Below are positions 1 through 10,898 of a stretch of 64,000 nt of DNA, in pieces. The stretch spans positions 21,028,698 through 21,092,697 of the forward strand of contig NC_049992.1 in assembly GCF_000003815.2 (NCBI RefSeq), read 5' to 3'. Within the stretch, counting starts at the first letter, position 1. Each line of letters begins with the position of its first letter. This DNA is from Branchiostoma floridae. Taxonomy: Eukaryota; Chordata; Leptocardii; Amphioxiformes; Branchiostomatidae. The notes under the pieces were generated by a model. It saw only the letters and a list, made by a program, of their open reading frames with translations, was not told where the DNA came from and searched no databases. The translations under genes and the position numbers were made by a program.

Positions 1-64
1 ACCTGGTACCTCCACATTCCCCAATGTCGTCACGAAGAAATTCACGCCTAGCCAATGTTTTATT
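1..64 (-). CDS. Exon 72 (runs off the left edge)
   Basis: Enters phase 2 from exon 71 and stays open to the edge: IKHWLGVNFFVTTLGNVEVP. The gene continues beyond the window. Confidence 0.65.
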
Positions 65-272
65 CTGTTAAAAAATAAAACATGTTGTAATGGCCAATAT
101 ATCATAGCGGTTCATCTAAGTAAAGTAAAAATGGTTAAAAGGAATGAGCCAAGTCTGCAATGATTTTGCCAACTCAAACCTCAATCATCATCTCGGTATA
201 AGATTGTTGCATTAACATATAGTCAGGCTAACCAATAGATGTTACTTCCTTAATGCAGACTGATCTTTTCAC

Positions 273-423
273 CTGTTATTTAGCCAGCGTTCCGTAAAGG
301 TTGACGTAAAATCGGTATTAGCAACAAAGGACCTGAAGTTGACAGACGCATCGGAAGTATATTCAGCGGAAACGTCTCTTTTTGTCAATAGGCCTGCCAC
401 CAAGGTAGTTCCATTTTTCACTC
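273..423 (-). CDS. Exon 71: unassigned segment
   Basis: Enters phase 1, leaves phase 2. Encodes KNGTTLVAGLLTKRDVSAEY and FTSTFTERWLNN, beta-rich, no family recognised. Confidence 0.7.
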
Positions 424-860
424 CTGCAACACAGAATTATTGCTTATGATATGCACAGAGAACGTAAAAATATGCTAGTTTTATTTCAATAGCTACGATG
501 TGAGCATGTGAACAGCTTAAAGCCAAATAATTAACAATATTCTCTAGTTTCAGAATTTTAATCAATTATAAGATGACCTTACAAACCTCTGAGTCAGTCA
601 TTGTTTAAAAGTGCTAGATAGATATTAAGATGTGGTTGTGAACACGTGTAGTTGTCAAACTACAAGTTACCAAACCTCACATTGTATACGCTTTACAATA
701 TATTACCATAATGCAATATATCAATTAAGACGCCAAAATAAAATTACCGATGTTTTTTTTACTAAGTTTTCATTCTATGTAACTGTTGATTTGCCCTATC
801 GTCTAGATAGTTAAACTAGCAATATTGTAGAAAGACTCCAAGGCTAGGATACACACTTAC

Positions 861-1016
861 CGATGAATGGAATTTTACATCGAATTCGAAAGCGGGAAAA
901 TCAAATATGTCCCCAACCTTCTTTTGTCCTTATGGCGATGGTTTCAGATGTTGGCATGTTCAGCATGATTTTTGCACTTTCGCCATGACGGGAGGTTCCA
1001 GCTTGATCAGACGGTC
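861..1016 (-). CDS. Exon 70 with an in-frame TGA
   Basis: Enters phase 1, leaves phase 1 at GTAAGT. SRHGESAKIMLNMPTSETIA is open, but the frame fixed by both neighbouring exons meets TGA at 903-901. Reading one base off gives an open VGDIFDFPAFEFDVKF, which does not join exon 71. A sequence error or a real null allele are both possible. Confidence 0.55.
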
Positions 1017-1409
1017 CTGTCAGGTAAATGAAAAAAAAAAAAAAGAATTAATCCTAAGTTAATTTTGTTAGTGTAACAACCAAATAAACATATATTGTTA
1101 AATCATCATTATCACATAATTATATATTATTTGTCAGCTATTGGTTGGGACGACTTTAGTCTAGTTAGGCACACAGGGCTGCAAATTTCATTTACGATTT
1201 AACGTGGTCGAGAACCTCTTTGTACACAAGACCCTTTGTTTTGCGTCCTCTCAGAAATACGTGTGTAGCCCTAAGCTAGATGCCCTAAGCATGACTAAAA
1301 AGGTTTTCCTGGTAACCAACTATGTTGAATCAATTAAACTTTTGGCCTATTTGCCTACTATTATTGTATCAAGTTTGAAGGATGAAAGAAGTGTAATACA
1401 GAAACTTAC

Positions 1410-1489
1410 GGATGTAGATGATTTTTTTGGCTTTGACATCTGTGCACTGGTGGGCACCGTTACACACACGGAGAGTAGGGAACAGCGTT
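1410..1489 (-). CDS. Exon 69: short FN3-like strand exon
   Basis: 80 bp, enters phase 2, leaves phase 1. TLFPTLRVCNGAHQCTDVKA matches TVRA.NGAG with an added Cys pair. Confidence 0.68.
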
Positions 1490-2009
1490 CTAAAGGGTAA
1501 GACAGTGTGGAATGAAATGTTGCACCAGATAGACATGGAGAGGAGCTTTGTACTTGCAAGCGTAGTTTTACATTTTAAAAGTTCATTAGACTTCTTTAGA
1601 GAAATACTCAAAAGAACTAGAATATCACTTACTGTATCATTAATACGCCATTGATTTGTATAAATTCGTGTATTCAAATAGATGTATGAAGCATAGCAGT
1701 TTTCTCTAAAGTGTCTATAGATGCGTCATACCGGTAAGAATACAGGCCATAAATTCGACATATTAATTTTATCATTACAGCTTATCTATATTGATAATAA
1801 CCATACACATGTATGTATGTATGAAGTAACCATACATTAATACTATAGCATGCACGGATCAAATATCCAAAAACCATCGCCGCCTTCTTAAGTTAAACAA
1901 GATCACGTGTTACTAAGATCACGTGCGAGGTTACGTTTTGAAGTGATTGTTTATCTGTATTGATCCTAAAGAAGGCAACAGTGATTGTTGAAATTTGATG
2001 CGAACATAC

Positions 2010-2274
2010 TTTTGTGTTGGATGACAGTTTAGCTTTGTACTGAAATTGGGCAGAGTTACTCTCACGTATGCGTACCTCCCAGGCTCCATGTGGAAGTCAC
2101 TTGAATCTGCCTCTTCCTCTGGACTATCCCGTTGCAAGTCAGAAACGTTAGAAACCTTCCCATGTGTTTGAATGGTTCCATTTACAATGATCACGGACCC
2201 AGAACCACCGCCTCCGACCCGGGTCAGTGGAAGGACGTCATTCATTCCATTAGCGTCACTGCTCAAACTGAAAA
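2010..2274 (-). CDS. Exon 68: divergent FN3-like segment
   Basis: Enters phase 1, leaves phase 2 at GTATGT. ANGMNDVLPLTRVGGGGSGS mirrors the DV.PL position, and GRYAYVRVTLPNFSTK the second-half strand. The acceptor (CTTAG) lies six bases upstream of a stronger-looking one and was chosen by phase. Confidence 0.72.
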
Positions 2275-2661
2275 CTAAGTTGAAGAAAATGCATTTTTTC
2301 GAGGAGCATATTGACATTATGCTAAGCAGATAACGTTGAACTAATGCTTCTAACATGTGACTGCTTTTACAATATAATACTACATAATGAGATGTTTTGT
2401 TTAACAATATGAGTTATACACTGTTGGTAGCCGCGTTTTTTTCAAAATTGAAGAAATTAGTAGTGTTTAAAAACACTACTAACCTTTTGTGGTCACTGGT
2501 AAAGTATGTGTATATGAATATAATATATTGTAGCCCAAAGTTCCATAGTCTGTATGCTTTTGATGTTCTCTATGTAAATAATTATGCAGAATGTTACTTT
2601 GTAGTATCCTTTTCAAATTAAAAAAAAAGTACACTTAATTCTTATAGCGATAATTACTTAC

Positions 2662-2841
2662 AGGTTGCTGTGATGCCTTCCTCTTCCCGTGGAGTTCCCC
2701 AGGACAATCCTGCATAGCTGAGGTCAGTGATCATGACCGTGTCATCAATATGCACATCTTCTGGTAGGGGAACTTCCTCGCCAAACGGAACCGTCGTGTT
2801 TGTGTGAGCAACGTCTGGATTTCCAAAGAGGACTGTTACAC
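2662..2841 (-). CDS. Exon 67: divergent FN3-like segment
   Basis: Phase 1 to 1, donor GTAAGT. Encodes DTVMITDLSYAGLSWGTPRE and EEGITAT. Confidence 0.72.
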
Positions 2842-3005
2842 CTAAAGAATCAAGGAAGAAAAGCGATTACATAAGTGATTACTATAAGACTATAAGTGCT
2901 ATATTGGCTAATAAGCTTGTACAAACGATGCATATTTTCTCAAGATGCTGACGATAAGCAAAACATTAATTAAAGTCCATTCTATCATGACAAATATCTA
3001 CAAAC

Positions 3006-3228
3006 CTTGCACAAAGCTTGTATAGGATTTTGAATCACCTGATGTCATTACTGTAGATTGTAATCCTGCCCCGTTCACAGCCCTTAGAGTGACGTAATAT
3101 GTGGATCCGTGAAGTAGGTGTCCTTCAAGGTCAGAGTTCACTGCTAGGACCTTTAGTCCATTTGACCTAAAAGGCTGTACGTCTGTTCCCCCTGGAGACG
3201 TTCCTATTGCCCAAAAGTACTCCACCAC
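3006..3228 (-). CDS. Exon 66: FN3-like module core
   Basis: Enters phase 0, leaves phase 1. VEYFWAIGTSPGGTDVQPF and STYYVTLRAVNGAGLQSTV are among the best copies of the repeat. Confidence 0.82.
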
Positions 3229-3335
3229 CTGCAACAGACACAAGCTTTTAATATTTCTTATCATTAATTTGCAACCATTTTTTTCATGCCCTAAAACTTT
3301 TCGAAAGAGCACGGTTGTGTTATCAGATCACCTAC

Positions 3336-3511
3336 CTGGCTTTCTCTATCGAAAGCCCTGTACCTAACAGCGATGGTACTGTTGCTTCCTTGGAAGTCGC
3401 TTATCTCCTCATCATCCCACGACATGTCCACATGGTAAATCTTCTGTATGTCCGGGGGTGTCACGTCTATGTTCACGCCATTAGAGGACGACATAACCAC
3501 ACGACCTGATC
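3336..3511 (-). CDS. Exon 65: FN3-like linker and first half
   Basis: Enters phase 1, leaves phase 0. VNIDVTPPDIQKIYHVDMSW and TIAVRYRAFDRESQ. Confidence 0.78.
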
Positions 3512-3747
3512 CTGTTGATTATAGAGAAACTCGATTAGCAACGTATATTTTGTTTTTACAAAATATATATAATGCACAATGCGACTAAGCATATGATGAT
3601 CATGGATCAAGAATATGTCAAACATATGAAGAAAACCCGTACAATTTATGCTTATTGGAATGATAGATGCAGTATATCTTTCTTTTTGTATATCTTATTC
3701 GAGGCAAACATATGAAAACCTAATACAGGCTGGCTTCATGAACATAC

Positions 3748-3949
3748 CTGACACGGCTTTCACTGTGATGTAGTAGACCGCAGCACCGTCTGTAACGTTT
3801 ATATCATCCAGCTGCTTGAAGCTGACATTAGGACTGAGTGTCAGGTTGTCTATCCTGACATGGAAGGCTGAAGTGTCCATGCTCGAACAGTCCGGGTCAC
3901 AGTCGAACTTGTCACATGGCTTCAGACAAGGCACGCAAGGACGGGCGAC
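3748..3949 (-). CDS. Exon 64: Cys-rich start and FN3-like second half
   Basis: Enters phase 0, leaves phase 1. Six Cys in the first 25 residues (RPCVPCLKPCDKFDCDPDC), then DGAAVYYITVKAVSG. Confidence 0.78.
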
Positions 3950-4071
3950 CTGATGATAAAAGTAATGGTTTTTGATACGTCATTACTAAAATGAACGCGC
4001 TTTCTAATTCTAATTTAAGCGTGTTATGACGTACAGAATGGAATTTCAAAACAATTTTAGATCTGACTGAC

Positions 4072-4201
4072 TTCACGAAAAGGAGCGACATCATCCTTCA
4101 GCTTCTCGGTCCCCACCCCTGCGTAGAACACGGAGACACTGTTGTCCCCGGGACGGAATGGGTCTCCATAGCGGCACAGGTTGTCTGCGCTCGGTGGTAA
4201 C
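4072..4201 (-). CDS. Exon 63: FN3-like segment after GH16
   Basis: Enters phase 2, leaves phase 0 at GTCAGT. FYAGVGTEKLKDDVAPFRE corresponds to Y..GVGT...DDV.P of the repeats. Confidence 0.72.
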
Positions 4202-4510
4202 CTGCGAAACATTAGTGTATTTTCTTTATCGGTACCATTGCGGAAAATTTCTAAGGCAGGGGCGCATTATGTCTGTCTTTCGATTGAAAACAAAGACAAC
4301 CTGGTTTTGTACCAAGAAATAAACTGATTTCATACATTTTAAGGCATAATTTATCAAATTAATTTTGTAATTTGTAATTTTCCTTTGTCCTTTCACTGCC
4401 CCCAATCCAATAATGGATCATCCTACGAACATGCATATAAAAGATTTTATTCAATGTTGCCCTGTATGATATAAGTACGTTTTCAAAAGACGGATTCAAA
4501 TTTCTCTAAC

Positions 4511-4689
4511 CTCAGGTGTCTGAAAAACGCCGTAGCTTCAGGACTACTGAATACGTCTTGCACGTCAGGTACGAAGTCGTCCCGGTTCCAGACGGCCAGG
4601 GTGAGCCGGGCTTGGTCACTGAAAACTGGGATGCCGCTCATGATGGCCTGAGATCTGCCATCTATTATTAGTTCCAGGTTCCAATCCTC
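4511..4689 (-). CDS. Exon 62: GH16-like module, C-terminal strands
   Basis: Enters phase 0, leaves phase 2. NLELIIDGRSQAIMSGIPVF fits the f.vDG block and ARLTLAVWNRDDF fits the m.l.lN.W....W block. Confidence 0.75.
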
Positions 4690-4773
4690 CTACATAGAAA
4701 AAAATGGTTTAAGGGATTATATGTAAGGTAAATATTAAAGATTGTAGCTGTCTTTACGAAACAAATTACTCAC

Positions 4774-4928
4774 CTGGATCTCAGCGGCGCCTAAAGACTA
4801 GTTCTTAGAGCACATGAGACCTAAGTTAGCCTCGTTGGAGGTGTCGGAGCACATTGATACAAAACCTCCGGGATATTTCATCACCTTGGACAACGCACAG
4901 TTATTGAACATTTTGTGTTGAAAGACAG
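4774..4928 (-). other. Possible poison exon or exon remnant
   Basis: A TTTTTAG acceptor and a strong CAG|GTGAGT donor bracket 155 bases. One frame gives a protein-like stretch with FVSMCSDTSNEANLGLMCS ending in TAG 21 bases before the donor. Its length is not a multiple of three, so including it between exons 61 and 62 would truncate the protein. It may be an alternative or abandoned exon. Confidence 0.35.
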
Positions 4929-5075
4929 CTAAAAACCTCAATATATACCATCACAAATTAGCTTCCATACTAACGTACGATACATATGTAGTTAATAAAC
5001 GGTTTAAGATATATCACGGACACCTTGTTTAAAGAAAATCAGTGTATCCAAATTTGTATTTGAAAAAATGTTTAC

Positions 5076-5242
5076 CCCCACAGCAAATGTCCTCTCTATA
5101 GTAATCTTCAACTCATAAGTGTGCCATCCGACTGTTGGGTCGAAGTCTAGAGTGATCATCTCTTCAACTGGCTCAACTGTATCGTTCTCAAATCGGCACC
5201 ACAACAAGGCATAATTCCCCTCCAAATCTCTAGTCACAACAT
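5076..5242 (-). CDS. Exon 61: GH16-like module, active-site region
   Basis: Enters phase 1, leaves phase 0. TRDLEGNYALLWCRFEND aligns with the GH16 active-site strand (E-x-D-x-E followed by G-N), and LDFDPTVGWHTYELK with the FD....FHTY...W block. The first Glu (nucleophile position) is Thr; the Asp and second Glu remain. Confidence 0.75.
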
Positions 5243-5412
5243 CTACAAAGTACAAAGAGTAAGGGATGTGAAAGCTATTAAAATTAAAGATATGTGTAAA
5301 TTTAATTAGTGAATTGAAACAAAGAGTAAAAAAATGCGTGTCAACTGTAAAAGACATAAATAAACCCTGTACAAACTTATTGTAAATGTATAAAGTGAAA
5401 GATTTTTGTTAC

Positions 5413-5601
5413 GTGGGTGAATTTGAAATCCACATCCTCTATATGGCACTTTTGTATCAGTGTGGCCACCAGAAGGTACGTTATCTTCAACAACCGACTC
5501 GTATTCCGTTGTAGTCATTGAGTGTGCAGACACAGGAGTGGCTGAACTGTCGAGTTGATATTCAGCGCAGTTGCACAGGCATCCATCTTGTCCATCAGGA
5601 G
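5413..5601 (-). CDS. Exon 60: Cys-rich insert within the GH16-like module
   Basis: Phase 1 to 1. GQDGCLCNCAEYQL, a Ser/Thr-rich stretch, then PYRGCGFQIHP. Being phase-symmetric it could be skipped without a frameshift. Confidence 0.72.
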
Positions 5602-5764
5602 CTAATATAAAGTAAATGGTTATCATCGTTTCAACTTTGTCATTATATTTTGTCATCCTCTAAAGCCATGTTACAAAAAGAAAACAATAATTACCCTACG
5701 TATAAAGACAATATGAACATTAAACATAGAAAGGAATAGATATCACATTTGTGTATAGACTTAC

Positions 5765-6086
5765 CTGTGGTTGAGTTTGTTAGTCCTGTGTTATTTGCTG
5801 ACCTTCCTGTGTTGTTTCTAAGACAACATGTACAATCTTCAGGTCCAGCTTCTTCCCGAGCCCACTGCTCTACTGGCGCCTCCAAGTCTCCCACCACACC
5901 TGCCGGGCCGTCCCAGAACACAACACTGGTGACGGCTTTGATGTCGCCGCTCGCAGCGATCATGTCGAACCTGTAGGAGCCGCCTCCCTGCATGTCTGCC
6001 CGGGTGGAGTACGCACCTGAGTACATCCGTGTCTGTTGTATGTCTCTAGACATGGTGATGGACAAGCCGTCTTCACCAAATGTCAC
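5765..6086 (-). CDS. Exon 59: GH16-like module, first strands
   Basis: Longest traced exon (322 bp), enters phase 0, leaves phase 1. MYSGAYSTRADMQGGGSYRF corresponds to the GH16 stretch sG.l.S...f.yGr.E.r, then VTSVVFWDG to the following strand. A Cys-rich insert (EDCTCC) begins near the end. The acceptor is the left copy of an 80-bp tandem duplication; starting at the right copy runs into a stop. Confidence 0.75.
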
Positions 6087-6190
6087 CTTAGGTTTCAAAA
6101 AATGTAGAATGTCTGTTGTATGTCTCTAGACATGGTGATGGACAAGCCGTCTTCACCAAATGTCACCTTAGGTTTCAAAAAATGTAGAAA
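6031..6190. repeat. 80-bp tandem duplication across a 3' splice site
   Basis: 6031-6110 and 6111-6190 are essentially identical. Each holds the exon 59 acceptor and its first 56 coding bases. Only the left copy leads into the open exon. Confidence 0.9.
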
Positions 6191-6352
6191 AAGAGCAATA
6201 AAGGATGGAAAAGGAACGATGAAAAAAGAACAATTCAGATCACATATGGGATGATTATTGCAGCTGACTCAGGATAGAGTATCTCTTTCGCTATCTGAAT
6301 TCCTCTCCGTTATTTTCTAATTATATGATATGCGTCTCAAAATCAACCGCAC

Positions 6353-6504
6353 CTCATCTGGAGTGAACAATATCCTGTGGTCACTAAGTAGACCATAAAC
6401 AGAGTCTGAGGAGACAGAACTCCATCCAGCTTCCTCGCTCTCCATGAGGTACTGACGGGAAGGACACTTATCACCATCATGGGTGGGCAGGTAGATGAAC
6501 GTTC
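6353..6504 (-). CDS. Exon 58: linker before the GH16-like module
   Basis: Enters phase 1, leaves phase 0. Encodes CPSRQYLMESEEAGWSSVSS and DHRILFTPDE. No clear family. Confidence 0.7.
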
Positions 6505-6999
6505 CTTGGGTCGAGAGGATAAAATGTATCAATACGAAACTTCATTAATGCCAATATATTGAAATAGGCACACTAATATTTTATGTTGGTATTGATATAA
6601 CAATAAAATGGAGCTGAACATATCTATACGTCATTTAATTTAAGCTTTAGACAAGATCGCACGTAAAAGACGTATTCAAAAACAGGTGTACCAATGGCAA
6701 AACACTAAATTGAATTAAGGCTTTTTTGACAAACAGAGAGAAGAAGCAAGTAGAAGTCTAGGCCTAAGGCCTCCGCTGCAGTTAAGAGCAGCATCGGGAG
6801 TTCCACAATAAACCGTCCCGGGCACATTGCTATATCTCTCCTTCACATAAACGATTTGCCAGATAAGCTCGATTCAAATGTGAGTTTATTTGGCAATAAT
6901 TTCTTGTTACAATTCAATATAAACAACCCAGAATAATGGCAAAGAAAATGGCTTACGTAAATTATAAAATCATGAATAGGAATTCTTCTTCTTTCTCAC

Positions 7000-7174
7000 C
7001 TTCCATGGTGGTTGTTGAACTTTGATGAGTGACGTCACTGCTGAAGTCCCGCCCATCTTTAACCGTTCCACCAATCGGATCCTCCAGATCCAGCAGGACG
7101 GGTGGGGACTCCGTTATGATTGACAGACCTGCCTTGTTGAAGGTGCGCAGCCTCACAAAGCACGGAATACCGGG
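7000..7174 (-). CDS. Exon 57: FN3-like second half and linker
   Basis: Enters phase 0, leaves phase 1. CFVRLRTFNKAGLSIITES and LDLEDPIGGTVKDGRDF. Confidence 0.78.
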
Positions 7175-7306
7175 CTTGGTAAAAAAAATGTATAAACAGT
7201 CGTGATGCTAAGTGAGTATTTAAAACAATAAACAGCCATGAACCCATGACAGAAAACAATAAGGTAAAACCTATCTGCATATGTAAAAGCTATAGATATT
7301 GCCTAC

Positions 7307-7513
7307 CTCAAGCGTGATGTCTGTCATCGTGTATTTTGTGTCATTGAAAATAACAGGTACAAACTCCGTTTCTTGGAACCGTTCATCAGAGTCCTCTGTA
7401 CAGGCTGTCCCTGAGAACACGGCGATCTCGTAATGACCAATGCCGCTCTCAGGATCAGAAAAGTCAGCCCAGGAAACATGCAGCTCATCCGTTCTGCTTG
7501 AGTAGGAGACAGA
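7307..7513 (-). CDS. Exon 56: FN3-like first half
   Basis: 69 codons, phase 0 to 0. LHVSWADFSDPESGIGHYEI and an AVFSGT continuation. Exon 55 leaves in phase 2, so an exon between them is missing (gap 7787-7886) or there is an error. Confidence 0.78.
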
Positions 7514-7786
7514 CTGTGAAATAAGGAAAATACAAACAAATTAATCCTTTGACAGAATGGAAAATGAGGATATTTGTAAATACAGTAGTTTGCAGATCAC
7601 AACGTTTCCCCACCAACATAACATAATCGTTACAGCGAATTAGTATAATGTACAGCGTCATGCTTTGTATTCACTAGCGTTTCAACGCAACGTGTCATGC
7701 TTCCAACTATTGGGGGTAAATGTTATCTATATTACGTTTACACGTAAATGATAATTTGTATACCGACTTTCTTAGTTACCTACTTT

Positions 7787-7886
7787 NNNNNNNNNNNNNN
7801 NNNNNNNNNNNNNNNNNNNNNNNNNNNNNNNNNNNNNNNNNNNNNNNNNNNNNNNNNNNNNNNNNNNNNNNNNNNNNNNNNNNNNN
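7787..7886. other. Assembly gap (100 N)
   Basis: Exactly 100 N between exons 55 and 56, where an exon may be hidden. Confidence 0.95.
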
Positions 7887-7926
7887 ACATTATAGATCAG
7901 ATAGATGTTTTTAACATGATAGCTAT

Positions 7927-8643
7927 GAGTCCATGCCCATTTCATGTAAAATCCTAATGCAAAATTCAACCCTAAATCTTGTTAAACACAATAACGTTAC
8001 AAGAAAAATTGAGTTTTTAAAAGAACACCAGCTTTAATTTCATATTACTTAGAAACGAAAACAAATACATTATAAATTACGTTTTTTTTCTCTCATTGAA
8101 TGTGACAGGATAAGCGTGAATAACCTATATTTACGAAAAGTAACACTCGTCCATGTTAGACAATGTGATATAACTTTACAATGCGACCGAATTCACCAAA
8201 ATCAGTTGATAGATATTTTTTCTGATTTTTTTAAGAAGCATAAAAAAAACCTAACCAGTTTTATGCAATCCAGCTGTGTTAAATTCCCATCCAATGATCC
8301 GACTCCCCACTGGCTGTATAAGACTGGGAGGGCGAAAGCGAACCCTTCCCAGGAAAAGGAAATTTCATCGGTAGAAGGGATGAACCTGTTGATGGAAGAA
8401 ATGTCAGGAGCTTGGATTTTAGTTCGTCCATTCTGCTCTACTTACATGTACATTACGATTACAAGGGGGTAGGGCTAGGGTTAGGGTTAGGGTTATGATA
8501 GGGGGGTATGCTGAGGTGGAGATAAACTCTTACAAAGTGTCATTTTACAAAAAAAATGTCAAGTTCAAAGGCAAACAGCTGTTGATTCGAGTTGGCAAAT
8601 ATTTCTAACCTGTTGACGTTGACGTGTCCGACTGATAAGACCT
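7927..8643. repeat. Copy 1 of a 716-bp near-identical duplication
   Basis: Matches 8744-9459 at offset 816 with a one-base difference near the start. It ends at an N gap and includes the 3' end of exon 55. A duplicated contig end is the likeliest cause. Confidence 0.9.
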
Positions 8644-8743
8644 NNNNNNNNNNNNNNNNNNNNNNNNNNNNNNNNNNNNNNNNNNNNNNNNNNNNNNNNN
8701 NNNNNNNNNNNNNNNNNNNNNNNNNNNNNNNNNNNNNNNNNNN
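8644..8743. other. Assembly gap (100 N)
   Basis: Exactly 100 N separating the two copies of the duplicated tract. Confidence 0.95.
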
Positions 8744-9459
8744 GAGTCATGCCCATTTCATGTAAAATCCTAATGCAAAATTCAACCCTAAATCTTGTTA
8801 AACACAATAACGTTACAAGAAAAATTGAGTTTTTAAAAGAACACCAGCTTTAATTTCATATTACTTAGAAACGAAAACAAATACATTATAAATTACGTTT
8901 TTTTTCTCTCATTGAATGTGACAGGATAAGCGTGAATAACCTATATTTACGAAAAGTAACACTCGTCCATGTTAGACAATGTGATATAACTTTACAATGC
9001 GACCGAATTCACCAAAATCAGTTGATAGATATTTTTTCTGATTTTTTTAAGAAGCATAAAAAAAACCTAACCAGTTTTATGCAATCCAGCTGTGTTAAAT
9101 TCCCATCCAATGATCCGACTCCCCACTGGCTGTATAAGACTGGGAGGGCGAAAGCGAACCCTTCCCAGGAAAAGGAAATTTCATCGGTAGAAGGGATGAA
9201 CCTGTTGATGGAAGAAATGTCAGGAGCTTGGATTTTAGTTCGTCCATTCTGCTCTACTTACATGTACATTACGATTACAAGGGGGTAGGGCTAGGGTTAG
9301 GGTTAGGGTTATGATAGGGGGGTATGCTGAGGTGGAGATAAACTCTTACAAAGTGTCATTTTACAAAAAAAATGTCAAGTTCAAAGGCAAACAGCTGTTG
9401 ATTCGAGTTGGCAAATATTTCTAACCTGTTGACGTTGACGTGTCCGACTGATAAGACCT
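8744..9459. repeat. Copy 2 of a 716-bp near-identical duplication
   Basis: Same sequence as 7927-8643, and it continues into the full exon 55. Both copies carry a few telomere-type TTAGGG units (8473-8493 and 9289-9309), too short to mark a telomere. Confidence 0.9.
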
Positions 9460-9565
9460 GCCCACCATACCCCACTTGTATACCGTTAGAAGTCACCTCC
9501 GCTACGGCAGTTGAAGCGCTGTGAGCTCTGACAGTGATGTAGTACGTTGCAGCTTTGGGTATAAG
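9426..9565 (-). CDS. Exon 55: FN3-like second half
   Basis: Enters phase 0, leaves phase 2. AATYYITVRAHSASTAVAEV and GIQVGYGGQVLSVG. The last 34 bases plus the donor recur at 8610-8643 in the duplicated tract, which I take as an assembly copy. Confidence 0.78.
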
Positions 9566-10326
9566 CTGTGAAATATAATGTTAACAACATTCGCCAATTA
9601 ATCCTCTGGTAAAAATCTTATACAAGGTGTCCTTAAGTCCTGTCTTTTCGAATTTTAATCTTTTATCTGGTACTTGTCCAAAGAATCAGACAGTGACTTT
9701 CTGACGGATTTTTCCTAATCTTACACGTTCATTGACGTGCGGAATGCGCAACACACAGTGCTGATAATAAGTAAGGGTCTTGAGTTCTGTAAAGCGACAG
9801 ATAAACGTTTCTAAATTTAAAGGGGCCGGTAAAACTATATAAAAAGAGCAGATAATATAAACTATGCCCTTCAGTATGCTACAAGCACCCATACAGTGCA
9901 CATCAGTGATGGCCTGGCTGAGAAAGTTTACCAAGTACAAGTTACTCTTCAAATCATGTTTGAAATCTAGAGACAAAAGAGAAATTAAAGTAAGACTACA
10001 CATAAAGAAGTTAGCTTGAAGAACGGTCAGCCTTTTTACCGAAAAACAGAGGAAAACACAGTTAAACACCGGAAAACACACGAAGGAGTGTATAATCTAC
10101 TGAAATACAGTATGTTTTGATGAGTAAACATGACAGGTCGCTATGTTTTGCCACAGAATAATCTACATATGCCCCTGGAATGAAGAGATCGTCAGAAAAT
10201 GCATGAGACGACGGGCCGGACCTCCGCCGCCACCCGGCGGACTGGACGTGCTGATTGTGCCAAATCATGTAACGTTGACGGCTACAAGAAGCAAGGTTTA
10301 TTAAGAAATACGGAAAACAGATTCCA

Positions 10327-10426
10327 NNNNNNNNNNNNNNNNNNNNNNNNNNNNNNNNNNNNNNNNNNNNNNNNNNNNNNNNNNNNNNNNNNNNNNNNNN
10401 NNNNNNNNNNNNNNNNNNNNNNNNNN
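10327..10426. other. Assembly gap (100 N)
   Basis: Exactly 100 N in the intron between exons 54 and 55. Confidence 0.95.
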
Positions 10427-10752
10427 TATAATGTTAAGATCATTCTGTATGATTTGATAATGTTCCTATGAAAACCAGTACTTTGAACCAGTACAGTATT
10501 TGAATCTGTGACCAGTAATATGCTAATCTGTCTCTGACCATTGTTTCTAGCTGGTAGACAATCTGGGATGTTTTTGAGTTTATGTGGTTATGGGGGTCAA
10601 TCCACTATTCAAACTGCTGGACAAGTCACAGTGGGAGCACTTCCTTATTGTTCTTACCTTGGGCAAGAAATCCCCAGGTTTAAGGACAGCAATTCTACCA
10701 TGTCAAAGAGCAAAGTCCAGAATATAGAAACACAAAATCCTGGCATGGATAC

Positions 10753-10898
10753 CTGTAAGTATTCAAACGTGTGAGTCTGGTTCAGCCCCACATTGACATA
10801 CGGATGTACGTTGTTCCTGGTTCTCGGGAAGCGGCGGTCAGTCCCAAGGGCTACTTCATAGTACTCTATGGTCTGTTCTTTGTCATCGTCAAGTTTTC
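10753..10898 (-). CDS. Exon 54: FN3-like module core
   Basis: Enters phase 1, leaves phase 0. EQTIEYYEVALGTDRRFPRT matches the Y.VALGT pattern of exon 49. Confidence 0.76.

Noticed and set aside
8116..8472. 118-codon plus-strand open frame, repeated at 8932-9288
   Set aside because: Identical only because the tract itself is duplicated across a gap; no coding motifs, and it lies in an intron.
8467..8496. Telomere-type TTAGGG units
   Set aside because: Only three to four units, present in both duplicated copies; not a telomere or fusion point.
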